64,000 nt of DNA from Sipunculus nudus (Eukaryota > Annelida > Sipuncula > Golfingiida > Sipunculidae). Below are positions 1 to 13,522 of the stretch, piece after piece. The stretch covers positions 49,650,124-49,714,123 of the forward strand of contig CM049308.1 of assembly GCA_026874595.1 (NCBI GenBank). The letters run 5' to 3'. The number at the start of each line of letters is the position of its first letter. Within the stretch, counting starts at the first letter, position 1. Below the pieces are notes generated by a model. That model was not told the origin of the DNA, did not search any database, and saw only the letters and a program-made list of their open reading frames with translations. Both the position numbers and the translations under genes were made by a program.

Positions 1-20
1 AAAATGTTTTATACCACTTG

Positions 21-196
21 CACAAACTCTATCAGGTTAAGAATGATATATAATGTATTGGTCTTATAATAATTGTTAAAGAGTTTTGGTTATATTTTAA
101 TGGGGGTGATTATCCTAGTGATGCTACCTTAATACTTAATAATGCACAAACTCTATCAGGTTAAGAATGATATATAATGTATTGGTCTTATAATAA
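21..196. repeat. 124-bp tandem duplication, second copy interrupted
   Basis: A stretch starting at 21 is repeated from 145 with an offset of 124 bp. The second copy runs to 196, is broken by the family-A element (197-1657), and resumes at 1658 (TTGTTAAAG) to about 1717. The first copy is uninterrupted at 73, so it serves as an internal empty-site reference. Confidence 0.9.
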
Positions 197-1657
197 TTGT
201 ATCCGCCAAAACAGAGTTTTGCGGATACTATGTTTTCAGCTGCACGCCGCCGCCGCCGCCGCGTAGGTTTCCGGAGAACTCCTCCGTAACCGCTGGGCGG
301 AATTTTACGAAACCCGGGATTATGTTCGGGTCACATGTGAACTGCTGCGCCCCGATTTTGTTTTGACCTCTGACCTTTCCTCTGCGCTCTGCGTCCGTTT
401 GTGCGTCTGTTTCCACACATAAACCCACATATCTCGGGAACCGTTTGACGGATCAGGAAATTTTTTTGCACAAATGTAGCCCTTGGAGAGCTTTATAACA
501 TACACAAAAAATGGTGGCGCCACCTGCAACCATGTTTGCACAGTGTCCATCTGTTCGTCTGCCTTGGGTAAAAATCACTCATATCTCTGCAGTGACTTGA
601 CTAATTCACCTGAAATTTGGCATGCGTATACATCCTGGATAGCTTTTCTGATTTTGTGACAGGTGGCGCCACCTACATTCACGTTTACGCTGCAGACATC
701 CAAGCTCATATCTCGGGAACCGTTTGACCGATCAGGAAAATTTTTTTGCACAAATGTAGCCCTTGGAGAGCTTTATCACATACACAAAAAATGGTGGCGC
801 CACCTGCAACCATGTTTGCACAGTGTCCATCTGTTTGTCTGCCTTGGGTTAAAATCACTCATATCTCTGCAGTGACTTGACTAATTCACCTGAAATTCGG
901 CATGCGTATACATCCTGGATAGCTCTTCTGATTTTATGACAGGTGGCGCCACCTACATTCATGTTTACGATGCAGACATCCAAGCTCATATCTCGGGAAC
1001 TGTTTGACCGATCAGGAAAATTTTTTTGCACAAATGTAGCCCTTGGAGAGCTTTATAACATACGCAAAACTGGTGGCGCCACCTGCAGCCATTTTTGCAC
1101 AGCTCCTGTCTGTTTGTCTGCCATGTGATAAAATCACTCATATCTCGGCAGTGGTTTGACATATCTGCCTAAAATTTTGCAGGTTTATACATCCCCGACA
1201 GCTCTGTTGATTTTATGACAGGTGGAGCCACCTGCATTCTAGTTTATGCAGCAGACATCCAAGCTCATATCTTGGGAACCGTTTGACCGATTGGGCCAAA
1301 ATTTTGCATGTTTATAGTTCTCACATAGCTCTTTATCATACGCAAAACTAGTGCCGTCAACTGCAACCATTTTTGCTCAGCGTCCATCTGATTGTCTGCC
1401 ACGGGCTAAAATCACTCATATACATGTAGTGGTTTGACTTATCTGCCTTAAATTTTGCATATGTATACAACTGGGACGGCTTTCTGGATTTTGTGGTAGG
1501 GGGGCAACCTTCATACACAATTTGGCTGCAGACATCCATGCTAATATGCAACACTTCACTCTATTTCCCCTTGCCACTTAATCCATGCCTCACTTCACCC
1601 GTTCCATTCTGATTTAGGCGGATACACGTAGTCGCTTGTCGACTACCCGTATTCTAG
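197..1657 (+). mobile_element. Helitron/HINE-like element, family A copy 1
   Basis: The 5' end reads TTGTATCCGCC and holds an inverted pair GTATCCGC / GCGGATAC. A GC-rich CGCCGCCG tract follows. The core is a tandem array in which GGTGGCGCCACC occurs at 513, 662, 793, 942 and 1072, so the spacing alternates between 149 and about 130 bp. The 3' end has a hairpin (GTAGTCG, loop CTTGT, CGACTAC) followed by ATTCTAG. The flanks are A on the left and T on the right with no target duplication. The hairpin, the CTAG end and A/T insertion match Helitron logic, and the tandem core resembles HINE/pearl elements of molluscs. No Rep/helicase coding is seen, so it is non-autonomous. Confidence 0.8.
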
Positions 1658-1717
1658 TTGTTAAAGGGTTTTGGTTATATTTTTTAATTGGGGTGATTAT
1701 CCTAGTGATGCTACCTT

Positions 1718-3479
1718 GATTCTGCAGGTGTTACTACTGAATAGGTTACAGTTCATGTGAACAACAACACAAGTACCACTATAAAAGAGATGTTTTTCAT
1801 TAAATGATTTTACAGCACATGTAACAGTGATTAATTATCAGATTTGGAGACTGCAGGGCCTTTCTTCTTATTGAGTTCTGTTAAAATATATTAGTTACTA
1901 GATAAAAGTGCCAAGTAATAAAATATTAGATAATTTATTATTCTGCAGGTGTTGTCTTTGCCAAAGAGGCGTTAAGTAGATCACTTTTTAAATATTTCAG
2001 CTGCAATCATGTGAAATTTTTGTGTGTGGTTATGAATATTTAGCTACAAGTGTATAATGTGGGAACAGATACTGAAAATATAGGACATGGAGAAAAACAA
2101 ATAGAAAAAGCTAATTTTTTAAGAAATAGGGCTAAATATTGTTAAAATCTTTTACATAAATTTTAGCTTTATCAAAACCAGTTTGTATAAAATTTGCAGT
2201 TGATAAGAAATATATTTTCAGGGCGCACAATAAAAGCTTTAATTAGCTATACAAGTAATACATAGACTGGATGCTTGTAATCTATATATGAAAGGTAAAT
2301 GTTCTAAATCTGCCCGTCGTGTTGGAGAGCTTTCACCCTTATTTCATCCATGAATGAAGCTACATATGCATGCAATGTTTTGATATTTTGTTAATATGCA
2401 GTGTGTTTATTTGAAGGGGCCTAATCACCTATAAAGCATGTTGAATTAACATGAAAAATAGCTTGTTCCCATTGAAATAAATTGGTACTTGCCAAAATAA
2501 TCCCCTGAAACCATTGGCTTACTCCTGTACACGAGAGTTAAACTAGTAGACAGGGCCCGATCACAGGCATCAACATAAACACAGTGTGCGCTTTGCCCTG
2601 TCAAAAAGGAGATGCTCTGACTGACAAGATCCAAAAACTGTAATACGTATGTTCCCGCTGGCTGAAACATCGCGTGTTGCGGTTCACACGGTGCTATACA
2701 TGTCATTTCAGCTGAGGCCCCTGACCTATTGTACAGATGTGTCCCCGAGAGGTTCCACAATGAATTTACTTTCTCCCTACGGACCGTTATGATAAACAAA
2801 CACGTGTACTGTGTTTACTAACATGCAGAACCATAACGGTGTTAAACAACCGTATGCGAGGTACTGAGATTGTGTGCTTAGATGGTTTGCTGGGAAACTT
2901 GTATAAAAGCAAAACTGAACTGATAGTGTGAAAGAATAGACATAATATTGCTGCTTATAATAAGCCACAGCAAGTATTTACCATGCCAGAGTCATAGGGA
3001 GGGATGGTACATGTCCTGGTACGAGAGATCCAAAAGCGTTTCACAATGGAAACCATCACGGTGGGTGGTGTTACGGATTGGTTGGTTGCATATGCAGGGA
3101 CTGCTGGTTACAATATTGGAGGAATAACAATTCATTCTGCCTTTCATATCCTTGCAAACGCAAGCAAAATGAAATCCTGTGCTTAATATGAGTCATCATT
3201 AAAAAATTTTCTGACATCTTTGTGGGCACGATATAAACATATGCGAATAGTTATAACTGATGAAGTGTCTATTGTGAAGTGTCAATTGCACCCCAGCATG
3301 AATCAACGCCTGATACAAATAAAACAGTTTGTTTGGAAATGTGAGTATCATAGCAATAGGGGATTTATATCAGCTCACACCTGTGGGGGACTCGGCCTGC
3401 ACAAAGAAGATGGTGGAGAATAAAAGACAAAAAAATGTGAAACCACACTAGAGAGTGTAAATATGAATGATGCTTATGA
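1718..3479. other. no gene seen
   Basis: AT-rich DNA. Open frames at 2446-2799 (-) and 3004-3186 (+) lack recognisable motifs, and I could not join them to splice sites. No transposon terminus was found. Confidence 0.5.
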
Positions 3480-6082
3480 TTTTTAGCTCAGCTGACTATA
3501 AGTCATCTGAGCTATTGTCGTGGTCCATTGTCTGTCGTCCGTCCGTCTGTCCGTCCGTCCGTAGATGTGGCACGTTTTGAAACCGTAAGATCTAGGAATC
3601 CCAAATTCGGCATAATGTTAGGTGTCCCAAAGATCTCCTACCAAGCCGAAGACTTGGTCTTTGCAACTTTGTTCCTTTGAGAAATTAAGGAAAAACCTCA
3701 ATTTTTTATTAAAAACCTATTTTCACTTCAGGACTGCCTAATATCAAAACAACTCATCTGTTTTTCCTCATATTTACCATAAATATTCCTCTATATAGTT
3801 CCTATGTACATGCCAGAATTTATGTCTGTATTATATAATTTAAAAAAGTTATGGGCCCAAACATAAGGCATTTTGTAAAAAATCAGGAAAGATATTTGAT
3901 CACTTAACACAAAACTTGTTAAAGCTATGGACTTTTTTTCCAGTAATATAACTTTAATTATTCAAAATTAAATTGTATACCCAAAATTAGATCAAAATCT
4001 TTTAAATTTTTTAAAATATTAACAAAAATAAAAAATTAGTACCTTAAATTTTGCCCAACTTTGACCATGGCACGTTTTTTTCCTGTAAGTACTGTGGATT
4101 TAATTTTCACAGCATGTTTTTGTTAGCATTTCGTCTGTAACACCAAAAATTTGAAACCAGTTGATCAAAAACTGTAGATTTTTATTCAAGTTTTCAAGCA
4201 CCATGTAACATATTGTTTACATCAAGCTAGTGTTATGCAGTTTGCAAGAGCTTAGCTCCTCAGCTTCAGCTCTCAGTTCCTAAAATTTGGCATACAATTA
4301 GATGTCTCCAAAATCCCCTACCATGCCAAAATTTGGTCTCTAGGAATGAATACCTTCGAGATATTAATGAAAAACTTCATTTTTCCATTAAAAACCCTTT
4401 GTATCACTTCAAGACTGACTAATATCAAAACCACTGTTCTGACTTAAATCATATATAATATACATATTTTTCTCTACATTCTCTATGCACATGCCAGAAA
4501 TGATGTCAGCATTGCGTAATTGTTTTAAGTTATGGGCCCAAACATAATGCACTTTGTAAAAAATCAAGAAATATATTTACTCCCTTAACAAGGGGATTGC
4601 TGAAGCTATAGATTTTTTGTCAGGGATGTAACATTATTTAATCAAGATTCAATTGAATACCCAAAATTAGTTCTGAATTTTTCAAATTTTATAAGTTATT
4701 AGTATAAATATAAAATTAGTACCTTAAATTTTGCCCAAATTTGACCATGGCACGTTTGTTTCCTGTGAGCACTATTGATATAGTTTTCATATCATGCACA
4801 CATAAGGATTGCAGCTTTATAGTTTAGAAAGCTGAAAGAAATTGGCCAAAAATTGTAGCTTTTATTAATGTTTTTAATGAGACCATGTCAGACCTTGGCT
4901 CTCTCCAGCCCCTCTTGAGTCACCTGTATATTGACCTTGTTGAACTTTCAGCAAATTATGCATGCTTGAGGGGAGGCATACTCTGGGGCAGCCAGGCAGC
5001 TTATGGCCAGCCACAGTTGATCCAGGTGTCCAACCCAACTCATCTAGTAGTTTTAACCAACAACATAACAATAAACAATAAATTAATAAATTTTTATTGG
5101 TTTTTAATAACAAATTAAAGAAAAATAGAAAAGGAATTTGTTAGTTTATAATAACAGGATATTAACTTGCAGTTACTGATGATATAAGAATCTTGTATCA
5201 ATGGACATAATGTCATGTATTCCAATAACACCAATCAGTCACCTATGGTATTTTCAGTTCAATTTTAATGATAAAAAAGTAAATCATATTATTCATTACT
5301 AATCATTAGGGATCAAATGAAGGAAATTAATGATAGACAAAGATGCAGTTGATAATATTAATCTAGATTCCTACTGTGTCTAGTGTGTACATTGATGTGA
5401 AATTAGTCAAAAATGAATATATTACATTTATTTTTTTAATATAAATAAAAGCCATAATACCAGGTACTGATGATCATTATTTAAATGTGTGAATTTTGTA
5501 TATTCTGGATCCTCAACATCATTGTTTGGTGAAAACTGAATAAATACCAGACATGGTGTGAATACTTTGCAATTGTATTTAAATACGAATATGAATATGT
5601 ATTACAGTATAAAATTTCTTGCATAAAGAATGGGAATTCAGGTAAAAATTAAGTATATGATTATAAGTGCAAATACTTTCAAAATGTATTCATTAATGCA
5701 TTCATGAATATATTCTTTAATATTATTTTAATAATCATTTCAGTTATATTTCTTTTTAAAAAATTCAATTACAATTAAAAAAAAATACAATTCTCTTATT
5801 ATTTTTAATAAAAATTATATTTGGGACAATATTTGTAATTTTTTTATATGGCCAAGTCAAAATCTATGTGACAATAGTACTCCATTTGTTAATAAAATAA
5901 ATGAAATCAGTCCTGTTCCCTGTCTCCAAAGGTACTATCAAAATCATGCATAAGCTTAACAACAACAACTCATAATACAGCTTATATGTATTACCACACA
6001 AAACCAGCATGTGCCTCATTTATAAATCATATTTTTTTATCATATATAACAGCTGAGCGCCGTGACCCATAGGTCCCTTGTT
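3480..6082. mobile_element. hairpin-ended repeat element, family B copy 1
   Basis: The left end is TTTTAGCTCAGCTGACT, an imperfect inverted repeat with AGTCATCTGAGCT just downstream. A GTCCGTCCGTC microsatellite follows. The right end carries CAGCTGAGCG and then GTGACCCATAGGTCCC near 6061-6078. Two internal blocks are related (about 3590-4100 and 4270-4760; both carry 'cctaaattttgcccaa' followed by 'tttgaccatggcacgttt'). There is no transposase. The end structure matches copies at 43.8, 45.8, 48.7 and 59.4 kb. Confidence 0.65.
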
Positions 6083-6199
6083 TATCATCAAAGGAACCTG
6101 CAGAGGGAAACATTCTCCTGGATATTCTGCCTATATTTCCATGGAATGCTGAGGCAAATGTACACAATAAAAAGATGCATGCAATGACAGGACAATTAA

Positions 6200-9100
6200 A
6201 CAAGGCCTACAGGCCTAATGCGAACCTGTGCAATGAGATAACACCAGGTATAATACTTCAATGGTGGACCATTACTTTTCAAGAACATGTGTAACATGTA
6301 TATGAACAATGCAAGTACTAAACACTTAGAACAAGAAACAATTAAACAAACATCACTTCTGAAATTCTAGCATGGGTGCACACAACACAAAAACTAGAAT
6401 ACAGGTAGTCAACATAGCGACTACATGTATCAGCCAAAATCAGAGTGGCAAGGGGAAACAGAGTGAGGTGTGTTGCATAAAAGCCTGGATGTCTGCAACC
6501 AAAATGTGTATGTAGGTTGCGCCACTTACCACAAAATCAAGAAAGCTAGCTGTCCAGGTTGTATACATATGCAAAATTTTAGGCAGACAAGTCAAACCCA
6601 CTACTTGTATATGAGTGATTTTATCCCACAGAATAAAAAACAGAAGGACGCTGTGCAAAAATGGTGGCAGGTGGCGCCACCAATTTTGTTTATGATTAAG
6701 AGCTATGTGAGATCTATACACATAAAAAATTTCAGGGGGATAGGTCAAACCAGTCCTGAGATATAAGCCTGAATGTCCGCAGTGTATACATAAATGTAGG
6801 TGGCGCCACCTGCCACAAAATCTAGAAAGCTATCCAAGATGTATAAACCTGCAAAATTAAAGGCAGATATGTCAAACCACTGCCAAGATATGAGTGATTT
6901 TATCCCACAGCAAACAAACAGACGGACACTGTGCAAAAATGATTGCAGGTGGCGCCACCAGTTTTGCGTATGATAAAGAGCTATGTGAGATCTACAAACA
7001 TGCAAAATTTTTGCCCAATCTGTCAAATGGTACCCCAGATATGAGCTTGGATGTCTGCAGCGTAAATATGAATGTAGGTGGCGCCACATGTCATAAAATC
7101 AAGAAAGCTGTCGATGATGCATAAACCTGCAAAATGCTTAGATATGAGTGATTTTATCCCAAGGCAGATGAACAGATGGACGCTGTGGAAAAATGGTTTC
7201 AGGTGGCGCCACCAGTTTTGCGTATGATAAAGAGCTATGGGAGATCTATACACATGCAAAATTTTGGCCCAACTGGTCAAAAGATTCCTGAGATATGAGC
7301 TTGGATGTCTGCAGCTTAAACGTGAATGCAGGTGGCGCCATCTATCATAAAATCAAGAAAGCTGTCCAGGATGTATACACATGCAAAATTTTAGGTGGAT
7401 AAGTCCACCCAATGCAGAGATATGAGTGATTTTATCCCAAGGCAGATGAACAGATGGACGCTGTGCAAAAATGGTTGCAGGTGGCGCCATCATTTTTAGT
7501 GTATGTTATAAAGCTATCCAAGGGCTACATTTGTGTAAAATTTTAAGCCTGATAAGTCAAACGGTTCCCGAGATCTGTGGGTTAATGTGTGTGAAAAACA
7601 GACACACAAATGGATGCTTGGCAGAGAGGAAAGGTCAGAGATCAACCAAAAATCAGGGCATAGCAGTTCACATGTGACCTGATCATAATTCTGAATTTAA
7701 AAAATTCTGCCAAATGGTTATGGAGGAGTTCTCCGGAAACCTATGCAGCGGTAGTGGTCGCCTCGGCGGCGGCGTCCGACTGAAAACATAGTATCCGCAA
7801 AACTTTGTTTTGGCAGATACAATGATTGTAGCTGGCACCACCAGTCTTGTATACAACGAAGAGATATATACGTATGCCCAATGTCAGACTGATATGTCTA
7901 ACCCCTCCTGTAAGATAAGCAGGGACATACACTGTGCAAAAATAATTGTAGGTGTGGCCACCAGTCTTGTACACTAAAAAAGCTACCCGATATGTATAAA
8001 CATGCCCAATTTTAGGCTGATGTATCAAATTCCTCTGTAGAAATAAGCAGGCGCATACACTGCAAAAGTCAATGTAGGTGGTACCACCTGTCTTGTTAAT
8101 GAGAATACCATCAAAGACGCACAGACAGGTCAAAATATCAGGCTAATACATCAAACTTCCCTAGAGTTTGATGCACTGGCCTGACAAGGCTTACTGAACT
8201 CTTGACCTGTTGCATAATCTGACACAGTTGGCAGTTTGCCAAAGCTATAAATAGATCCAGGCTGAACTTTGGTGCCAAACCTGATGCAGTGAGCAGTCTT
8301 CCGAAGCTATGAATAGAATGCAGCTACTACACTGAGTGAACTCTTGACCTTTACCTGGTTGCACTTCTTCCAATCCTGGCACTGTGCCAAAACTATTTAT
8401 AGAGCTGACATCATCTTGGCCAATGGCCAACATCAAGGCACTGGCAATCTGCCAATGGTAAACCAAGTGCTGCCATCTGTACACAAAATTGGTCCATACT
8501 TGAAATAACTTTAACTTTGTTTTTTAAACTTTCTTGTCAATATTAACCAAAGATAACCTGAAATCTAAATGTCTAGTGGCATGATGTAATAGATGCTGAT
8601 AAGCTGGTGCCAGGCTAGATGTAACGGCATCACACCGCTAACATATATGGTAAAATGACTCCATGTAATCTCCATAATTCAGCCAAAATCATTCATGTGG
8701 AACCATTAAAGCAATTATTATAAGAATTATTGTGGGGATTATTCTTGTAAAATATATAACAAACTGGCTTCAGGGGCGTCAGTCGAAAACGTTTCGCAGT
8801 TTTATAACTCATATAGGAAGATACAGCAACTGGCTAAGTTCAGCTTCCCGTAACTCAGCCAAAAAGCACTGAACCAAAAACATTTAAACAAACTTGAATT
8901 ATCAACATCTGAGAATAATAAATATGTGAGATTTAAGAATTTGGCCTAGTGGTTTTTGAGAAGAAGATCTTCGTAGCCACTGAGCTTAAATTGGCTGTAA
9001 TGGCATATGACTAAATTCAGCTTCCCATAACTTAGTCAAAAGTCACTGAACAGAGACCATTTGAACAAACTTCAGAAAGCACTACCCTAGGATCATTTCT

Positions 9101-9677
9101 GTGCAATATTAAACATTTTGGCCATATGGTTTCAGAGAATAAGTTTTTTTGTAGCCCTCGGTGTGATACAGGCACTGCTGGCCACGTACAAAAAAAAGGC
9201 CAATGCAGGTGGCGCCACCAATACCTCAATTTCAGATATGACCTATGTGACCAACATTGGCATAAAATTTGGTGATGATAGCTCCAGCCGTTTCTGAGAT
9301 TGAAATTTTAATATGCTTTTTGGACAGATGACAAAGTTCAACCTCCTGTAACTCGGCCAAAATTCTCTGAACTGGAACCATTCGAACAAAATTGAGAGAG
9401 ATTGTTCCAGGGATCATTTCTGTGAAATATTGGACAATTTGGCTGGACGGTTTCGGAGAAGAAGATTTTTAAAGCTTTTTTTTAGCTTTTTCCCTATAAA
9501 ATCTAAGAAAATGCAGTTAAAAAAATAAACAAAATCCGATAGAATTTTTCAGATGACTGATTATTGGCAAAAAATTTGGTGATGCTAGCTCCTGTCATTT
9601 TTAGATAGCTATGGTTAACGTACAGACGACGCACGACGTACGACGCCGCACCATCGCATAAGCTCACAGGTTCGCTA
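6200..9677 (-). repeat. left arm of a large inverted duplication
   Basis: This block matches 20428-24767 in reverse complement along its length. Matching landmarks are CAAGGCCTACAGGCC at 6200, the family-A element, TGCCATCTGTACACAAAA near 8470, the TAGTGGCATGATGTAATAG tract near 8575, and the AGCTATGGTTAACGTACAG tract near 9607 ending in the GGTTCGCTA boundary. It differs from arm 2 in lacking a 414-bp hAT-type insertion and some short tandem repeats. The part outside the family-A copy (7823-9677) contains partial GGTGGCGCCACC repeats (about 9210) and no gene. Confidence 0.85.
6394..7822 (-). mobile_element. family A copy 2 (inside arm 1)
   Basis: Reverse orientation. CTAGAATAC and a decayed hairpin lie at the left edge, and the rc of the TTGTATCTGCC terminus lies at the right edge. 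Core palindromes are at about 6670, 6799, 6949 and 7202, with degenerate ones at 7078, 7332 and 7481. It sits at the same place in the inverted partner as copy 4, so it predates the duplication. Confidence 0.8.
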
Positions 9678-10399
9678 AAAATACACATTGAATCTGCTGC
9701 TGTGCTCCTGAGAGCCGTGAAAAGTATCCATCGGAGGAAGGCTCGTGTTGCTGATGGAAAGTCAATACTTATATACCATGTTTAGAAATATGCAAAATTG
9801 TCAGAGTGATTGTCGATGTAAATGATGGATTATTATATGGGGTAATGGGTACTGTAACTGATAGACTTTTACTATAAGCAGAACAGCGCTGAACCAACCG
9901 CAATATATTGTGATCCATTAAGACAACATCATCGATGGTATAAATGCACAATGGCTTTATCCTTCATCAGTACCAAGAGGTGCCAATGGTTAAACCACAC
10001 ATAGAGCAGTTTAGATATCAAGGTGCACAGATATCAAAGTCGTTCACAAGGATCGAATTCGGCTCTCGAATGGCATGGCTGGGTGTCCGCTGCTGGGATC
10101 GGTGGAGGGAATGCAGGTTGCTTCTGGCTTTGTGGCTGTGGATGCTGTAGCTTTCTAACAAGGACAACAACCCAGGAGAGAAGATGGCGCCCTCTACGGC
10201 TCCCTGCTTGGCTTGGCGTGGCACTGCGACTGTTGGCTCAGAGAACATGCTTAAGCAGCGCACAGGGCTGAGGTCTTGACCGCAGCAACCTGTAGCTGCT
10301 CGATGAGCGTATACTTCTTTTGGCTTGGCTCGAAATCAATTCTCAATAAAGCTGTAGCCTGGTTATGTACTTTGCATAAAAGACAGGGTGGGACACTTA
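9678..10399. other. spacer start, no gene seen
   Basis: This is unique sequence just inside the inverted duplication, with a slightly GC-richer part at 10030-10290. Overlapping open frames on both strands (9944-10150, 10018-10271) have no motif I recognise and look like chance. Confidence 0.4.
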
Positions 10400-12488
10400 A
10401 CGAAACTGCCATTATCCCACGGCAGACAAACATATGGACGCTGTTACAGGTGGCGCCTCCAGTTTTGCATATGATAAGAGCTATGTGAGATCTATACATA
10501 GGCAAAATTTCAGAAGGATACAGCGAGCCAGTCCTGAGATATAAGCCTGGATGTCTGCAGCGTAAAAATAAATATAGCTGGCGCCACCTTCACAAATTCC
10601 ATAAAGCTATCCGAGATGTATAAACCTGCAAACTTTTAGGCAGATAAGTCACACCACTGCCGAGATTAGTTATTTTTTCCCACAGCAGACAAACAGACGG
10701 ACGCTGTGTAAAGGAGGTTGCAGATGGCCCCACCAGTTTTGCGTATGATAAAGAGCTATGTGAGCTCTATACACATGCAAAATTTCAAAAGGATATGTCA
10801 AACCAGTCTTGAGATATAAGCCTGTATGTCTGCAGCGTGAACGTGAATGTAGGTGGTGCCACCTGTCATAAAATCAAGAAAGCTATCCAGGATGTATACA
10901 AATGCAAAATTTCAGGTGAATAAGTCCAACCAATGCAGAGATATGAGTGATTTTATCTCAAGGCAGATGAACAGATGGACGCTGTGCAAAAATGGTTTCA
11001 GGGGGCGCCACCAATTTTGCGTATGATAAAGAGCATAAAGAGATAACATTTCGGGCCCATACGTCAAATTATTAACTGTCTTGTCTATGACAAAGTTATC
11101 AAAGATGGATATATTTCAAAATTTCAGGCTGATACATAGTTAAACTCCTCATATATATGCAATTTTCACTTAAAAAAAAACCAGATATACAGGTGGATAT
11201 GAGATGAAATTAATTGTAGGTGGCCCAAGCAGTCTTGTATATAAGATCAGCCTTTTCAAGATCTATGGATAAACATTTTCGGGTGAATACATCAAACCAC
11301 TCCTGAGAAAAAGGCAATATTTACTAAGAAAATGAAAAGGTAGTTGGCACTTCCTGTCTGGTCTATGATGGATTCGCGCGATGTGAAAACAATTGTAGGT
11401 GGCGCCACCAGGCATGTGTAGAAGATGGAGGTATCCAGTCTTGAGATAAATGCATGAACGTATTCTAAGAATGTGATTGCCGGTGGTGCCACTAGTCCCG
11501 TTAATAAGAAACCTACCCACGAGGGGTTCACATGCAAAATTTTAGGCCGAGACACCACATTTACTACTGAGGAAGAAAGTGCATCAACGTATTCTATAAA
11601 AAAACGGAACGGCAGGAGTTGCCACCTGTCTGGTCTATAACAATTAAAGCTATCCAAGATGGATAAACATGCAACATTTTAGGCTGATACTTCCATTCCC
11701 TCCTTAGATATGAGCAATTTTCACCCAAGGCAAACGGACGGATGGACGCTAAACGAAAACAATTGCAGATGGCGCCACCAGTCTTGAGCATGAGATGGAG
11801 GTATCTAAGATATATAGACATGCACCATTTCAGGGCAATACGACAAACCACTTCTGAGAAAAGGGCATCCATGTATTCTACGAAAACGGGAAATTAGGTG
11901 GCGCCACCTGTCTGGTCTATGAGAAAACTCTCCAAGATGATGAACCTGCCAAATGTCAGATCAATACATTGAACCACATTGTATGATTTTTATCTATAGC
12001 AAACGCATGGTTGGATGCCATGCAAATACGATAACAGATGGCGCCACCAGTCTTGAGGACTAGATGGAGGTATCGATATCCAAAATAAATTGAAATGCAC
12101 AATTAAAGTCCAATACATTGAACCAGCTATTCACTATAAGACGAACAGATGGCGAACGCATAGATGGATGCCACGCGAAATTGATTTTAGGTGACCCCAC
12201 CAGTCTCGAGTACGAGATCCTAGATATAAGGACAGGAACAATTTCAGCCTAATACATTGAACCACTCCTGAGATATATATGGGCTGTTTGACACCAAGAT
12301 TCATGCTGCACGGAAAGGTTTGCAGGTGTCGCCACCAGTATTTGTCAGGCTCCAGTTTACATGTTTAACCAATAAGTATGCTGGGTTTCGGAATTATTGA
12401 TTTTCAGAGGAGTTCTCCAGGACGAACGCTGCGGCGCGGAACCCGCGTGAAAACATAGTATCCGCAAACTCTGTTTTGGCGCATGCAA
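10400..12488 (-). mobile_element. family A copy 3, truncated and decayed
   Basis: The rc of a degenerate 5' end (TTGCATGCGCC) closes the copy at 12488, again next to an A on the element's 5' side. The core contains many mutated palindromes (perfect ones near 11399 and 11892). The 3' hairpin and CTAG end are missing at the left, where homology fades near 10400. It is the most diverged copy and likely the oldest. Confidence 0.65.
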
Positions 12489-13064
12489 TGAGTAGATAAA
12501 AATTATTTGATGCAATGCTTTGCTAAAGGATGATCATCCACTTAACCATAATTATGCGATATGATATTCAGGCTCACCCTGAAAAACCAAGTTGTGGCTC
12601 TGAAGTATATATTAGAAGAGCAACAACTGGGTCAAGCTCCCTACATGTCTGGGAGACTTCAGATGTTTTTTAAAGAAGTTGACAGCAGCTCCACGGTCTC
12701 TGCATGGGAGAAGCATGCACTTAAGAACATCCGATATGATGTGGTTTACACAACATCTTGCAGTACAAGCAATGTCATGCCATGTAATATAATTAACAAA
12801 AAGATATGCACCTACGTAAAAGTTATTTCCTCCTGCTATAATATATATCTTCATATTTTATATATTTTGAGAACAGTTTATACTATAATCTTGAATTTTT
12901 ATGACCCTTAACATTCAATTGAGATTATTTCTGCATGGTTAAATGATGTATTACAATTGTAATCTATGCAAATATATTCTACTCAAGTATTAATATATAA
13001 AGAAATTGTATGTCAAAATTTGTGTTTAAAATATAAATTTACAAGATCGAATCATTATTTTTTT
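12489..13064. other. no gene assigned
   Basis: An open frame on + (12561-12911) follows a plausible acceptor (ATATTCAG at about 12570). It has no recognisable domain and drifts into AT-rich sequence, so I leave it unassigned. Confidence 0.3.
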
Positions 13065-13115
13065 AGCTCAGCTGACTGAAAGTCATCGCAGTGTGCACCA
13101 GGTGCAGAGCAGTAG
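13065..13115. repeat. orphan family-B hairpin end
   Basis: TTTTAGCTCAGCTGACTG followed by AAAGTCATCGCAGTG is a family-B terminal hairpin fragment with no body attached. Confidence 0.5.
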
Positions 13116-13326
13116 CGGCACCTTGCGTCTGTTGGAGAGACTATGGTTAAGAACTGACTTGAATACAAGGTACGATAAAGTTTCGAATTAGGTCGATTTC
13201 GGCCGCCGACGATATCATTTTAAGCCAATTTTAAGCGTCTCAAGTTTTAGTAACAAGGCACTACCAAAAAATTAAGTATTAATCTGCGTCTCAGGTTTTT
13301 AAACAGTCACTACCAAAAAATAATTA

Positions 13327-13330
<4 letters not shown>

Positions 13331-13410
<80 letters not shown>

Positions 13411-13415
13411 TATAT
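13331..13415. repeat. (CT)n(TA)n microsatellite
   Basis: About 42 bp of CT repeats run directly into TA repeats. Confidence 0.95.
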
Positions 13416-13518
13416 TCATAACTAAATATATAGTTGTGTGTTTGTGTATATAATTGCTGCATTTCTAATTACGTGTGTACCGATGTATGAATATATAAAT
13501 GTTTAATATATCCTCTTA

Positions 13519-13522
<4 letters not shown>

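Noticed and set aside
663-1128. Repeated open frames beginning MAPPTF with similar residues
   Set aside because: They are translations of the tandem core monomers of family A. Similar frames appear in all copies, on both strands, and break where the monomers mutate.
12561-12911. 116-codon plus-strand frame with a plausible acceptor
   Set aside because: There is no recognisable domain or donor, and its last third is AT-rich sequence translated by chance.
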